This document shows, in pieces, positions 25,626 through 35,607 of a stretch of DNA of 64,000 nt. A program made the translations under genes and the position numbers. The notes below the pieces were generated by a model. That model saw only the letters and a program-made list of their open reading frames with translations, was not told the origin of the DNA and made no database searches. Each line of letters begins with the position of its first letter. Position 1 is the first letter of the stretch. Source of the stretch: Ralstonia sp. NFACC01 (GTDB taxonomy: Bacteria; Pseudomonadota; Gammaproteobacteria; Burkholderiales; Burkholderiaceae); assembly GCF_900115545.1 (NCBI RefSeq), contig NZ_FOWV01000008.1, positions 62,001 through 126,000 of the forward strand, given 5' to 3'.

Positions 25626-27560
25626 ATGAGTTCCTCTCTTCTGAACATTGGCGCATCGGGCTTGCGCACGGCGGGCATTCACCTGCAGGTGACGGGCAAC
25701 AATATCGCCAACGCCAACACGCCCGGGTACTCGCGCCAGGAAGCGGTGCAGGCGCAGAACATTCCGCTGCAAACGGGCGTCGGCTTTCTGGGCCAGGGCG
25801 CCAACGTGGCCACCGTCAAGCGTATCTATGACCAGTTTCTGACCACGCAGGTGCAGAACGGCCAGGCGGCCACCAGCGCCGCAAGCCAGCTCAGCAGCCT
25901 GCTCACGGGTCTGGACAAATATCTGGCAGACCCGAACAGCGGGCTGAGTTCAGCGCTCACGGGTTTCTTCAACGCCGCGGATGGCTTGGCTTCCAAACCG
26001 TCGGATACCACCGCGCGGCAGGTCTTTATGAACGCCGTCTCGGGCCTGCAAAGCCGCTTCAATGCGGTGGCGGGGCAGATGACGGCGCTGACGAACCAGG
26101 TCAACACGCAGGTGCAGATGCACATCAGCACCGTCAACAGCGCAGCCAAACAGCTCGCCGCACTCAACGAGCAGATCGCCAAGGCAGAAAGCGCCACCGG
26201 CCAGCCAGCGAATGACTTGCGTGACCAGCGCGACCAGCTTGTGCAGACGCTCAACAAGTCGATCAAGGCCAGTGCAGTGCAGACGAGCGACGGCCAGTAC
26301 AACGTCTACGTCGGCAACGGGCAGGCCCTGGTGCAGGGCAACCAGAGTTTCGAATTGACGGCGGTCTCGTCGCCGTATGATCCGACGCAACTGTCGGTGG
26401 GCTACAAGAGCCCTGCCGGCACGGTCGGCATGGACGACAGCCAGCTCGGCGGCGGCGCGCTGGGTGGCCTGATGGAGTTTCGCCGCAACACGCTTATCCC
26501 TGCGCAGAACAGCCTGGGGCGTCTGGCGGCCGCCGTGTCGGCCAGTGTGAATGCACAGAACAGGCTTGGCATGGACGCCAACGGCAAGCTGGGTGCAGAT
26601 GTGTTCTCCGTGGCCGGACCCCGCGTCGCACCCAGCACCAGCAACACCGGCAGCGGCGCGCTCACCGCCAGCATCACCAACGCCAATGCGGGGCAGGGTT
26701 ACGACTATCAGGTGAAGTTTCAGGGCGGCGCTTATACGGTGTCGCGCTATCCGGACGGCAGCGGCGCGGTCACGGTAACGAGCTGGCCGACCACCGTGGA
26801 TGGCGTCACGCTCAACCTGAGCGGCACGATGAACAACGGTGATTCGTTCCTCGTGCGCCCGACGGCCGATGCCGCGTCGAGCATGAAGACGCTGACGAGC
26901 GATCCGCGCGCCATTGCCGCCGCATCGCCCGTGGTGGCAGACGTGGGCAGCAACAACAAGGGCAGCGGGGCGGTTACGGCCGTGGGCGTGAATGCGGGCT
27001 ATGCGAGTGCGCCGCTCGCAGCACCCGTCACGCTCAGCTACAACGCCGCGAGCGGCGGTTCGCTCTCGGGCTTTCCGGGCAGCGTGACTGTCACCGTCAA
27101 CGGCACGTCGACTACGTACACCGGCACGGCGCCCTACGCCCAGGGTGCAACGTACGCGTTCAACGGCGTGCAGATGACGATGACGGGCACACCCGCCAAC
27201 GGCGATACCTTCAAGCTCTCGCCCAACGTTGCCAACAGCACCGACAACGGCAACGCCAGCGCATTTGCCAAGCTGCGCAATGCCACGCTGCTCGATGGCG
27301 GTACCACGTCGATGGGCTCGGCATGGAACAACCTCGTCACGCAGGTGGGCGTGCAGACCCACCAGGCCAGCGGCAACCTCACCTCGCAGACGGCGCTGCT
27401 GGCAGGCTCAACGCGGCAGCAGCAATCGGTGTCGGGCGTGAGCCTCGATGAAGAAGCAATGAACCTGATGCGGTATCAGCAGGCCTACCAGGCATCAGCC
27501 AAGGTGATGCAGGCAGCAAACAGCTTGTTCGATTCGCTGCTGTCGATTGCAGGGCGTTAG
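25626..27560 (+). CDS. flgK: Flagellar hook-associated protein 1 FlgK
   Basis: A 644-residue axial protein joining hook and filament. The N-terminus carries GASGLRTAGIHLQVTGNNIANANTPGYSRQEA and the C-terminus the matching helix with SLDEEAMNLMRYQQAYQA. The middle region (about residues 320-560) is longer than in E. coli FlgK (about 547 residues) and Gly/Thr/Asn-rich, as is common in Burkholderiaceae. It closes a three-gene cluster; flgJ, flgL and filament genes are not nearby. Confidence 0.92.
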   Translation: MSSSLLNIGASGLRTAGIHLQVTGNNIANANTPGYSRQEAVQAQNIPLQTGVGFLGQGANVATVKRIYDQFLTTQVQNGQAATSAASQLSSLLTGLDKYLADPNSGLSSALTGFFNAADGLASKPSDTTARQVFMNAVSGLQSRFNAVAGQMTALTNQVNTQVQMHISTVNSAAKQLAALNEQIAKAESATGQPANDLRDQRDQLVQTLNKSIKASAVQTSDGQYNVYVGNGQALVQGNQSFELTAVSSPYDPTQLSVGYKSPAGTVGMDDSQLGGGALGGLMEFRRNTLIPAQNSLGRLAAAVSASVNAQNRLGMDANGKLGADVFSVAGPRVAPSTSNTGSGALTASITNANAGQGYDYQVKFQGGAYTVSRYPDGSGAVTVTSWPTTVDGVTLNLSGTMNNGDSFLVRPTADAASSMKTLTSDPRAIAAASPVVADVGSNNKGSGAVTAVGVNAGYASAPLAAPVTLSYNAASGGSLSGFPGSVTVTVNGTSTTYTGTAPYAQGATYAFNGVQMTMTGTPANGDTFKLSPNVANSTDNGNASAFAKLRNATLLDGGTTSMGSAWNNLVTQVGVQTHQASGNLTSQTALLAGSTRQQQSVSGVSLDEEAMNLMRYQQAYQASAKVMQAANSLFDSLLSIAGR

Positions 27561-27633
27561 CGGTAACCGCACGGAGGCCGTCTCGCGTCGGGTCCTATAA
27601 TCTCCGCTTCACGGACTCGACGCCCAAACCTCC

Positions 27634-28944
27634 ATGTTTTCTCCTCTCCACATCGCCGATCGATCAGCGCGTCGAGCCAGGAGACTCTGGGCAAACTACG
27701 GCATCTTCTGGCTTGGTGCCGTTCTCGTGGGTCTGGTATCCGTCGCTTACGCCAAGCTCATCGATGTTGGCTTCGAGCTTTTTCGAGGCATGGTGTCGCA
27801 CGCGTTCTGGCTGCCGATCATCATTACACCGGTTGGTGCGGCGCTTGCCATCTGTCTGACGCGCCAGTTTTTTCGTGGTGCCGAGGGCAGTGGCATTCCG
27901 CAGGTCATTGCGACGCTGGAAGACGGGCGGCTATCCAGTGCGCTGCTCTCCGTGCGCATCATGTTCGGCAAGATCGTGGTCTCGTTCCTGGGCATCCTCT
28001 GTGGCTTCACGATCGGCCGGGAGGGGCCGACGGTGCAGATCGGGGCATCGCTCATGTACGCCATGCGGCGGGGCTATCGTCGAAGCAGCACGCACATCGA
28101 GCGACAACTCGCGCTCGCGGGCGCAGCGGCGGGGCTTGCGGCTGCATTCAATACGCCGCTGGCAGGCGTCGTGTTTGCCATTGAAGAGCTGACGCGCAGT
28201 TTCGTGGCCCGCAACAGCGGCACGCTCATTACGGCCATCATTTTTTCCGGCGTGGTCGCCCTGGGCCTGCAAGGCAACTACCTGTACTTCGGGCGCATCC
28301 AGGCCATTGGGCAGTTTCATCTGGCGTTGGTGCCTGTGGTGATTGCCGCGAGCGTCATCTCGGGCGTGGCCGGCGGCGCGTTCTGCTGGCTGCTGCTTAA
28401 CATACCCCGCTGGATGCCCGCGCGGCTGGTTGATATCCGACAAGCGCAACCGGTGTGGTTCGCTTTTCTGTGCGGTGTCGCCATCGCGCTGATTGGCCTG
28501 GTTTCAGGCGGCACCACGTTCGGCAGCGGGTATGCAGAAGCGCGGGGCTTGCTGGAGACCCATCAGGCGCTTTCGCCGTTCTATGCGGTGCTCAAGTTTT
28601 GCGCGCTGATCGCGTCGTATCTGTCCGGTATTCCGGGCGGCATCTTCGCGCCGTCGCTGGCAATTGGCGCGGGGCTGGGCAACGTCATGTCGCTCGTAAC
28701 ATCGGCGATACCGCTGCCCAGTCTTGCCGCGCTCTGCATGGTCGGCTACCTGGCGGCGGTCACGCAATCGCCCATCACGTCGTTTGTAATCGTGATGGAG
28801 ATGATCGACGGCCACGAGATGGTCTTGCCGCTCATGGCGGTGGCGTTGTTGTCCAGCCAGGTGTCCAAGGCGCTGACGCCGTCGTTCTATCACACGCTTG
28901 CGCATCGGTTTCGTGCATCAATGCCGCGCCCAGCCGCGCAGTGA
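27634..28944 (+). CDS. ClC-type chloride channel/antiporter
   Basis: A 436-residue membrane protein with about 12 hydrophobic segments. Anion-path motifs are visible: GSGIPQV (about residues 87-93), GREGPTVQ with the gating Glu (about 129-136), and GIPGGIFAPSLA (about 332-343). The FAIEELTRSF block holds the Glu that carries protons in exchangers, so H+/Cl- antiport is the likelier mode. No CBS domains follow. A TATAAT sequence lies 33 bases upstream of the ATG, suggesting its own promoter after flgK. A terminator lies about 90 bases past its stop. Confidence 0.9.
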   Translation: MFSPLHIADRSARRARRLWANYGIFWLGAVLVGLVSVAYAKLIDVGFELFRGMVSHAFWLPIIITPVGAALAICLTRQFFRGAEGSGIPQVIATLEDGRLSSALLSVRIMFGKIVVSFLGILCGFTIGREGPTVQIGASLMYAMRRGYRRSSTHIERQLALAGAAAGLAAAFNTPLAGVVFAIEELTRSFVARNSGTLITAIIFSGVVALGLQGNYLYFGRIQAIGQFHLALVPVVIAASVISGVAGGAFCWLLLNIPRWMPARLVDIRQAQPVWFAFLCGVAIALIGLVSGGTTFGSGYAEARGLLETHQALSPFYAVLKFCALIASYLSGIPGGIFAPSLAIGAGLGNVMSLVTSAIPLPSLAALCMVGYLAAVTQSPITSFVIVMEMIDGHEMVLPLMAVALLSSQVSKALTPSFYHTLAHRFRASMPRPAAQ

Positions 28945-29032
28945 AAGTGAAAACACTCGTCTAACGGCACAAATGCATCAAACGCACGCCGCCGGTGCAG
29001 CGGCAGTCCAAATCCCCTAATGTGTGCGCGAT

Positions 29033-29075
29033 AAAAAAGCGGCACGCCCCGATATGAGGCGAGCCGCTTTTTTTT
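29033..29075 (+). terminator. Rho-independent terminator after the ClC gene
   Basis: AAGCGGC-A-CGCC pairs with GGCG-A-GCCGCTT around a 9-base loop and is followed by eight T residues; an A-run on the left side would let it also act leftwards. Confidence 0.9.
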
Positions 29076-29852
29076 CGTTCTTTGCGCAACGTTTTCTTTG
29101 AAGTGAAACCGTCGATATTAACCACTGCGTGAGCGTGGATTTAGTCGTCGATATCGGCAGAATATTTCAATACGTTAACAATGGCGCATGACTAAGTATG
29201 TCTAAACCAACGCATACGCAGAAATGCGCATGGGTGGTGGTTCGAATTGTAAAAACCCCGCGTTTCTTAGTACTAAATATCTAGACACAATATTCAAACT
29301 CGACTATTTTTCTTCGGTATTTGAAGTTTTTCCCTCTGCGCCTATCTCAGCCCCTGCACATCAAGACGGGTCTGTGCACGAGATAGCGCTCCTTCGTCAA
29401 TAAGAAAGCCGCACTGCCGGGGGTACGGTAGCAATGAATACGACGAGCTACACGGTCAGGGCAAACGTTTGGGCAAATACAAGGCACCTGCGACGTGTCG
29501 ATCCATGCCCAGCCCACGCCATTCATGTCGCTATCAAGTGGCCCTTTGATCCTCCCTGATTTCCTGTGCCCTTCACGGGCCAAGCCGTTGACCACTAAAC
29601 GTTAGGCTCGGCGGACCAACACCCAACTCGTGTTGTATTGAAGACGCTTCCAAAGGGAGTGCTGAGTTGCTGCGTCCGTTTTAAAGCCGCGTGGTCATCG
29701 TCCATTGATTTTCTGGCAGTTCCAATCAATCGGGAACCCGCTGCCTTGCGGGTGCCAAGGGGGCGCTCGTCCTTATGGTTTGCGCCGCGCGATGGCTCCC
29801 CCCGTTTTTTCTATTTCTTTCTTGAGCTCACGGCGAGCACGATGGAATCAAT
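29076..29852. other. AT-richer region upstream of the autotransporter, no gene recognised
   Basis: 777 bases whose first part (about 29100-29330) is clearly less GC-rich than the surroundings. A minus-strand open frame at 29347-29595 has unusual composition and no recognisable motif, so it is not called. The region probably holds the promoter and regulatory sites of the trimeric autotransporter and may mark the edge of an acquired segment. Confidence 0.5.
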
Positions 29853-32800
29853 ATGAACAAATCATATAAAACGATTTGGAATGAGGCGCTGGGCGCTTGG
29901 GTGGCGGCGTCGGAGCTGGACCGGGCAAAAGGAAAGGGCGGCACGGTCGTCCGGCGCGCTTGCCATAACTCGGCCGGCGGCGCGATGACCTTGGTTGCAG
30001 CCGCCGTGGCGCTCCTGGGTTCTGTTCTTCCTGGGCAGGCATATGCGCAGGTGAACTGCTCCACGGCGCCGTACAACTTTTACAGCGGTAGCACGACGTG
30101 CGTCGGTTTCATGTCGATCGCCACGCAAGGCGGGGCGACGGCGGTCGGTTATGGCGCCAACAGTACTGGGCTTAACGCAATAGCAGTCGGCTTTCAAGCT
30201 GTTGCCTCCGGGACCAATTCCATCAATGTGGGTGCGCGCACCGCCCCGGGCACGGGTGCAACTGCCGATTCGACGATCGGTATCGGTACGGACGTCACTG
30301 CCAGCGGCACGGCGGGCATTGGTATTGGCGTCCAAAGCGTTGCCAGCGGCAACTTGGCGACGGCCGTCGGGTCTTTGGCAAAGGCAACCGCAGACAACGC
30401 CGTCGCGCTTGGCGCAAATGCCCAGGCGACGAATGCCGCCGCCACCGCTGTCGGTAACGGCGCTAAAGCCAGCGGCAACACGGCACTTGCAATCGGCGGA
30501 CAGGCGTTCGCCATCGGCGACGGCACCGTTGCGGCGGGTCAGGGCGCCGGCGCGGGCTCGACCACGGGCAACACCGGCTCGGTGGCCGTCGGTATCGCCA
30601 CCGGCACGCTCGTGAGTGGCGCGCAGAACACCGCAGTCGGCGGCGGTATCGCGAGCGCGATGCGCGGCGCGGGGTCTGGCGTCACCGGCACGCGCAACGT
30701 CGCGTTCGGCACGGGCGACGGCACGGTCACGTATGACGGTACGTTGGCCGCTTCCGCAGGTAACTTGGTATCCGGCAACGACAACGTCGCGATCGGCACG
30801 AACGCGGGCATCGGCGTGACAGCAAACGGCACCACCTCGGTCGGCCTGAACGCCAAGGCATCCGCCACCGGATCGATCGCCATCGGCGTTCAGTCGACGG
30901 CCGCGGGCGGTTTTGGCGTGGCGGTGGGCAACGCGTCGGTGGCTTCGCAAAGTGGTGCAACTGCCATGGGCAGCGGTGCAACGGCGTCGGGTGTATCAGG
31001 CACGGCCATCGGAAACAACGCGGTGGCCTCCGGCACGAACGCCGTGGCGATGGGTCTGGGCGCGCGGGCTACGGCCACCAACAGCGTGAGCATCGGCACA
31101 AACAACGTCGTCAGCGGTGCGAACTCAGGCGCCATCGGCGATCCGAGCACCATCACGGGCTCGGGTTCGTATTCGCTCGGTAACAACAACACGATCAATG
31201 CGAACAACGCGTTCGTCGTGGGCAACGGCGTGACGGTAGCCGGCGGTCTGGACGGCGCGGTCGTCCTCGGTAATGCGTCGACGGTGTCGGCCGCCGTGCA
31301 GACGCCGAACGCCACGATCGCAGGGACGACCTATACGTTCGCGGGCGGTGCGCCGGCGGCGGGCGATGTCGTCAGTGTGGGCTCGGCTGCCGCGCCGCGG
31401 CAGATCCAGAATGTCGCAGCCGGACGGATTAGCAGTAGCTCGACCGACGCGGTCAACGGCTCGCAGTTGTTTGCGACCAACCAAGCGGTGAATGGCGTCT
31501 CCACCACGGTCAACAACATCCAGAACGGCGCCGGCATCAAGTACTTCCACGCCAACTCCACAGCGGCGGATAGTCAGGCCACCGGCGCGGACAGCGTCGC
31601 CGTGGGCCCGCTCGCGGTCGCCAGTGGGGCGAACAGCGTTGCGACGGGTAACGGAGCCCAGGCGCAGGCCGCCAACGCGCTGGCACTCGGCGCCACTGCA
31701 CGTGCAACCAATGCAGGAGATGTGGCACTGGGCTCCGGCTCCGTTACCGCCGCATCCAACCCGACAGGGAGCGCGGTGGTTGCCGGTGTCACGCGCAACT
31801 TTGCGGGTGCGACCCCGACCAGCGTCGTGAGCGTCGGTGCGCTCGGCGCAGAGCGTCAGATCACCAACGTCGCGGCCGGGCGCCTGAGTAATTCGAGCAC
31901 CGATGCCGTCAACGGCTCGCAACTCTTTGCGACCAACCAGGCTATCGATGGTGTTTCCACCACCGTCAACAACATCCAGAGCGGCGCGGGTATCAAATAC
32001 TTCCACGCCAACTCCACGGCGGCGGATAGCCAAGCCACCGGCACGGACAGCGTCGCCGTGGGGCCGCTCGCGGTCGCCAGTGGGGTGAACAGCGTGGCAG
32101 CCGGCAACGGTGCGCAAGCGCAAGCCGCCAGCGCGCTGGCACTCGGCGCGACTGCACGGGCAACCAACGCAGGGGATGTGGCACTCGGCTCCGGCTCCGT
32201 TACCGCCGCATCCAACCCGACAGCGAGCGCGGTGGTTGCCGGCGCCACGCGCAATTTCGCAGGGACCAACCCGACCAGCGTTGTGAGCGTCGGTGCGCTC
32301 GGCGCAGAGCGTCAGATCACCAACGTCGCCGCGGGCCGCCTCAGCAACTCGAGCACCGATGCGGTCAACGGCTCGCAACTCTTCGCGACCAATCAGGCGG
32401 TGGACGGCATCTTCACCACCGTCAACAACATCCAGAGCGGCGCGGGCATCAAGTACTTCCACGCCAATTCCACGGCGGCGGATAGCCAAGCCACCGGCAC
32501 GGATAGCGTCGCCGTGGGGCCGCTCGCGGTCGCCAGCGGGGCGAACAGCGTTGCGACGGGTAACGGTGCCCAGGCACAGGCCGCGAACGCGCTTGCGCTT
32601 GGTGCGACTGCACGGGCAACCAATGCAGGGGATGTGGCACTCGGCTCCGGCTCCGTTACGGCTGCATCCAACCCAACAGCGAGCGCGGTGGTTGCCGGCG
32701 CCACGCGCAATTTCGCAGGGACCAACCCGACCAGCGTTGTGAGCGTCGGTGCGTTGGGCGCAGAGCGTCAGATCACGAACGTCGCGGCCGGGCGCCTGAA

Positions 32801-35138
32801 CAATTCGAGCACCGATGCCGTCAACGGCTCGCAACTCTTCGCGACCAACCAGGCGGTGGACGGCATCTTCACCACGGTCAACAACATCCAGAACGGCGGG
32901 GGCATCAAGTACTTCCACGCCAATTCCACGGCGGCGGATAGCCAGGCCACCGGCACGGACAGCGTGGCCGTGGGGCCGCTCGCGGTGGCCAGCGGTGCGA
33001 ACAGCGTGGCCATGGGCAATGGCGCACAGGCAACGGCCGCCAACTCCGTCGCACTCGGCGCCAATTCCACCACCACCGCCAACCTGGGCGCCGCCGCGTA
33101 CAACCCCGGCACGGCAGCGCTGGCAGGCACCTCGCCGGTGGGCGAGGTCTCGGTGGGTTCGGCCGGCAACGAGCGCCGCATCACCAACGTGGCTGCAGGC
33201 TCGGCGGCAACGGATGCCGTGAACGTGAGCCAGTTGCAGTCGGTGCAAACCGAGCTGACGCAGACGAAGAACGACGCGCTGCTGTGGGACCCGACCGCCA
33301 ACGGCGGCACGGGCGCCTTCAGTGCCAACCACGGCGGCACGGGCCCGAACATCATCACCAACGTTGCACCGGGCGCGTTGAATGCCACCAGCACGGATGC
33401 GGTGAATGGCTCGCAGCTCTTCGCGACCAACCAGAACGTGACCAACCTGGGCAACTCGATCACCAATATCCAGAACGGCGGCGGCATCAAGTACTTCCAC
33501 GCCAACTCAACGGCGGCTGACAGCCAGGTCACCGGCACCGACAGCGTGGCCATTGGGCCGCTGGCGGTTGCAACCGGCGCCACAAGCCTTGCAGCGGGCA
33601 ATGGCGCGCAGGCGCAAACGGCCAACGCGCTCGCGCTCGGTTCGCTGTCGACGGTGTCGGTGGCAGGCGGTGTTGCGATCGGCTCTGGCGCGATCTCTGA
33701 CCGCCCCATTGCTTCTGGTATCGGGGCGATTCCCGCAGGGAGTCAGGCCGTGCCGTTCAACACGTCCGACGGGACACTGCTGGGCGCCGTGTCGTTTGGT
33801 AGCGCGGCAGGCAATACGTACCGCCAGTTGACCAACGTGGCCGACGGCACGGGCCAGCACGATGCGGCAACGATCCGCCAGTTGACCGGCGCGCTGCAAT
33901 CCTTCGCGGTCACGCCCACGCTGTACTTCCACGCCAACTCGACAGCGGCCGATTCGCTCGCGGTCGGCTCGCAGTCGGTGGCCGTTGGGCCGACGACGGT
34001 GGTCAACGGTGACAACGGTGTCGGCATCGGCAACGGCGCGATCGTCCAGCAAACCGCGCCTGGCGGTATCGCCATTGGTCAGGCATCGACTTCCGGCCAA
34101 GCCGATGCCATTGCGTTGGGCAGCGGATCGACGGCCAACGGTGCGCAGTCCATCGCGCAAGGTGCCAACGCAAATGCCGCATTGGCGGGTGGCATCGCCA
34201 TTGGCTCCGGTGCGAAGAGCAACGCGGTGGATGCAGTGGCCCTGGGCTCTGGCGCCAACGCCACCTTTGCCAACAGCGTTGCGCTGGGCGCCGGTTCGCT
34301 CACCTCCGTGGGCGCGTTGACCAACTACATGGCATTCGGGCTGACGGCGCCGCAAACGTCGTCGGGTGAGCTGAACGTTGGCAACCGCCAGATCACGGGC
34401 GTGGCTGCCGGTCGCCTGGGTACGGATGCGGTGAACGTGTCGCAGTTGCAGGCCGTCCAGCAGCAGCTCTCAACGATCATCAGCAACAACGGTGGCCCGT
34501 TCACCTCGACCTCGCCCAACGGCACCACCAACAACACGCCGCCGACCACGCCGGGGCCGAACTCCTCGGCGGGGGGCACGGGTTCGGTGGCGTCGGGCAG
34601 CAATAGCACGGCGCTGGGCAACAGCTCACAGGCAACCGGCAACAACACCACCGCCGTTGGTACCGGCGCAGTGGCCACGGGCAGCGGGTCAACCGCCATT
34701 GGCGCAGGCAGCAATGACGGCGGCCGCACGGATGTCGTCTCGGTGGGCTCCTCCACCTTGTCGCGGCAGGTCATCAACGTGGCCGCCGGCACGGCACCCA
34801 CCGATGCCGTCAACGTGTCACAGCTGAACAACGCCGTGACGCAAGCCAACAACTACACCGACAACCAGGTCGCGGGCTTGCGCAACAGCATCGATTCGTA
34901 TCGGCGCGATGCTGAAGGCGGCACCGCCATGGCCATGGCAATGGCGGGCCTGCCGCAACCCACGGGCCCCGGCAAGAGCATGGTCGCGGTGGCAGGCAGT
35001 GTTTACAACGGCCAATCGGGGCAGGCGCTCGGTATCTCAACGGTGTCAGAAAACAACCGCTGGATCTACAAGGCCGCCGTCTCCACCAACACGCGCGGCA
35101 CGTATGGCGCCGTGGTTGGTGCCGGGTATCAGTGGTGA
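29853..35138 (+). CDS. Trimeric autotransporter adhesin (YadA-like, type Vc)
   Basis: A 1761-residue surface adhesin. The extended signal peptide (MNKSYKTIWNEALGAWVAASE) precedes a hydrophobic core ending near AYAQ at about residue 66. The passenger is built of YadA-head 14-mers of the VAVGxxAxAxGxxSxA kind, followed by neck/stalk modules (ITNVAAGRxxxxSTDAVNGSQLFATNQ). A 152-residue block recurs nearly unchanged. The last 75 residues form the YadA membrane anchor (GGTAMAMAMAGLPQP to VGAGYQW, ending in an aromatic residue). It should trimerise in the outer membrane and bind surfaces or host. A BamE-like and a DUF4019 gene follow closely. Confidence 0.95.
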   Translation: MNKSYKTIWNEALGAWVAASELDRAKGKGGTVVRRACHNSAGGAMTLVAAAVALLGSVLPGQAYAQVNCSTAPYNFYSGSTTCVGFMSIATQGGATAVGYGANSTGLNAIAVGFQAVASGTNSINVGARTAPGTGATADSTIGIGTDVTASGTAGIGIGVQSVASGNLATAVGSLAKATADNAVALGANAQATNAAATAVGNGAKASGNTALAIGGQAFAIGDGTVAAGQGAGAGSTTGNTGSVAVGIATGTLVSGAQNTAVGGGIASAMRGAGSGVTGTRNVAFGTGDGTVTYDGTLAASAGNLVSGNDNVAIGTNAGIGVTANGTTSVGLNAKASATGSIAIGVQSTAAGGFGVAVGNASVASQSGATAMGSGATASGVSGTAIGNNAVASGTNAVAMGLGARATATNSVSIGTNNVVSGANSGAIGDPSTITGSGSYSLGNNNTINANNAFVVGNGVTVAGGLDGAVVLGNASTVSAAVQTPNATIAGTTYTFAGGAPAAGDVVSVGSAAAPRQIQNVAAGRISSSSTDAVNGSQLFATNQAVNGVSTTVNNIQNGAGIKYFHANSTAADSQATGADSVAVGPLAVASGANSVATGNGAQAQAANALALGATARATNAGDVALGSGSVTAASNPTGSAVVAGVTRNFAGATPTSVVSVGALGAERQITNVAAGRLSNSSTDAVNGSQLFATNQAIDGVSTTVNNIQSGAGIKYFHANSTAADSQATGTDSVAVGPLAVASGVNSVAAGNGAQAQAASALALGATARATNAGDVALGSGSVTAASNPTASAVVAGATRNFAGTNPTSVVSVGALGAERQITNVAAGRLSNSSTDAVNGSQLFATNQAVDGIFTTVNNIQSGAGIKYFHANSTAADSQATGTDSVAVGPLAVASGANSVATGNGAQAQAANALALGATARATNAGDVALGSGSVTAASNPTASAVVAGATRNFAGTNPTSVVSVGALGAERQITNVAAGRLNNSSTDAVNGSQLFATNQAVDGIFTTVNNIQNGGGIKYFHANSTAADSQATGTDSVAVGPLAVASGANSVAMGNGAQATAANSVALGANSTTTANLGAAAYNPGTAALAGTSPVGEVSVGSAGNERRITNVAAGSAATDAVNVSQLQSVQTELTQTKNDALLWDPTANGGTGAFSANHGGTGPNIITNVAPGALNATSTDAVNGSQLFATNQNVTNLGNSITNIQNGGGIKYFHANSTAADSQVTGTDSVAIGPLAVATGATSLAAGNGAQAQTANALALGSLSTVSVAGGVAIGSGAISDRPIASGIGAIPAGSQAVPFNTSDGTLLGAVSFGSAAGNTYRQLTNVADGTGQHDAATIRQLTGALQSFAVTPTLYFHANSTAADSLAVGSQSVAVGPTTVVNGDNGVGIGNGAIVQQTAPGGIAIGQASTSGQADAIALGSGSTANGAQSIAQGANANAALAGGIAIGSGAKSNAVDAVALGSGANATFANSVALGAGSLTSVGALTNYMAFGLTAPQTSSGELNVGNRQITGVAAGRLGTDAVNVSQLQAVQQQLSTIISNNGGPFTSTSPNGTTNNTPPTTPGPNSSAGGTGSVASGSNSTALGNSSQATGNNTTAVGTGAVATGSGSTAIGAGSNDGGRTDVVSVGSSTLSRQVINVAAGTAPTDAVNVSQLNNAVTQANNYTDNQVAGLRNSIDSYRRDAEGGTAMAMAMAGLPQPTGPGKSMVAVAGSVYNGQSGQALGISTVSENNRWIYKAAVSTNTRGTYGAVVGAGYQW
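31533..32900 (+). repeat. Three 456-base tandem repeats inside the adhesin gene
   Basis: The GIKYFHANSTAADSQ codons start at 31533, 31989, 32445 and 32901, always 456 bases (152 codons) apart, and the bases between are nearly identical. A fifth, diverged start follows at 33483. The high identity suggests recent duplication or gene conversion and allows copy number to change without a frameshift. Confidence 0.9.
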
Positions 35139-35190
35139 GGCCAGCCGCAGCACAGCAACCACCGCAACGTGACACTTTCGGATTCCTGAT

Positions 35191-35580
35191 ATGAACAAGC
35201 GCTCAATCCCAGCCTGCATCGCAACGCTCTCGTGCATCTTCGCCCTTGCGGCATGCGCGGGCCCTGGCCCCACCGATACCGCGTTCCCAACACTGGACAC
35301 GGCGATGACGCCCGAGGGTTCGTTCCCCAACGTTGACCACCTGCGCATGGTCGAGCCCGGCATGACGAAGGGCCAAGTCTATGACCTGATCGGCGTGCCG
35401 CATTTTCATGAGAGCGTGTTTCGCGTGCGCGTGTGGAACTACCTGTTCCACTTCCGCAGCGCAGACAAGCCTGTCGCGTGTCAGTACCAGATCCAGTTTG
35501 ACGACGACAACCGCGTGACCAAGACGCGATGGGCCGACCCGCAGTGCGAAACCTTTGCCCCGGCAAAGCCCGCGCAGTAA
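35191..35580 (+). CDS. BamE-like (SmpA/OmlA) lipoprotein
   Basis: A 129-residue lipoprotein: signal peptide ending in LAAC (Cys near residue 22), then one BamE-type domain with the signature GMTKGQVYDLIGVPHF and a WNYLFHF strand. BamE proteins assist the outer membrane beta-barrel machinery. This copy lies 52 bases after the trimeric autotransporter and 27 before the DUF4019 gene, so it may be a dedicated helper for that adhesin rather than the housekeeping BamE. That role is inferred from position. Confidence 0.8.
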   Translation: MNKRSIPACIATLSCIFALAACAGPGPTDTAFPTLDTAMTPEGSFPNVDHLRMVEPGMTKGQVYDLIGVPHFHESVFRVRVWNYLFHFRSADKPVACQYQIQFDDDNRVTKTRWADPQCETFAPAKPAQ

Positions 35581-35607
35581 CCAGACAGATTCGAAGGAGA
35601 GTGGTTG

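Noticed and set aside
29347-29595. 82-codon minus-strand frame in the autotransporter upstream region
   Set aside because: No ribosome site, no recognisable motif, unusual Cys/Pro content; more likely non-coding.
31125-33500. Long minus-strand frame across the autotransporter repeats
   Set aside because: It mirrors the repeated head modules and has no start context or known domain.
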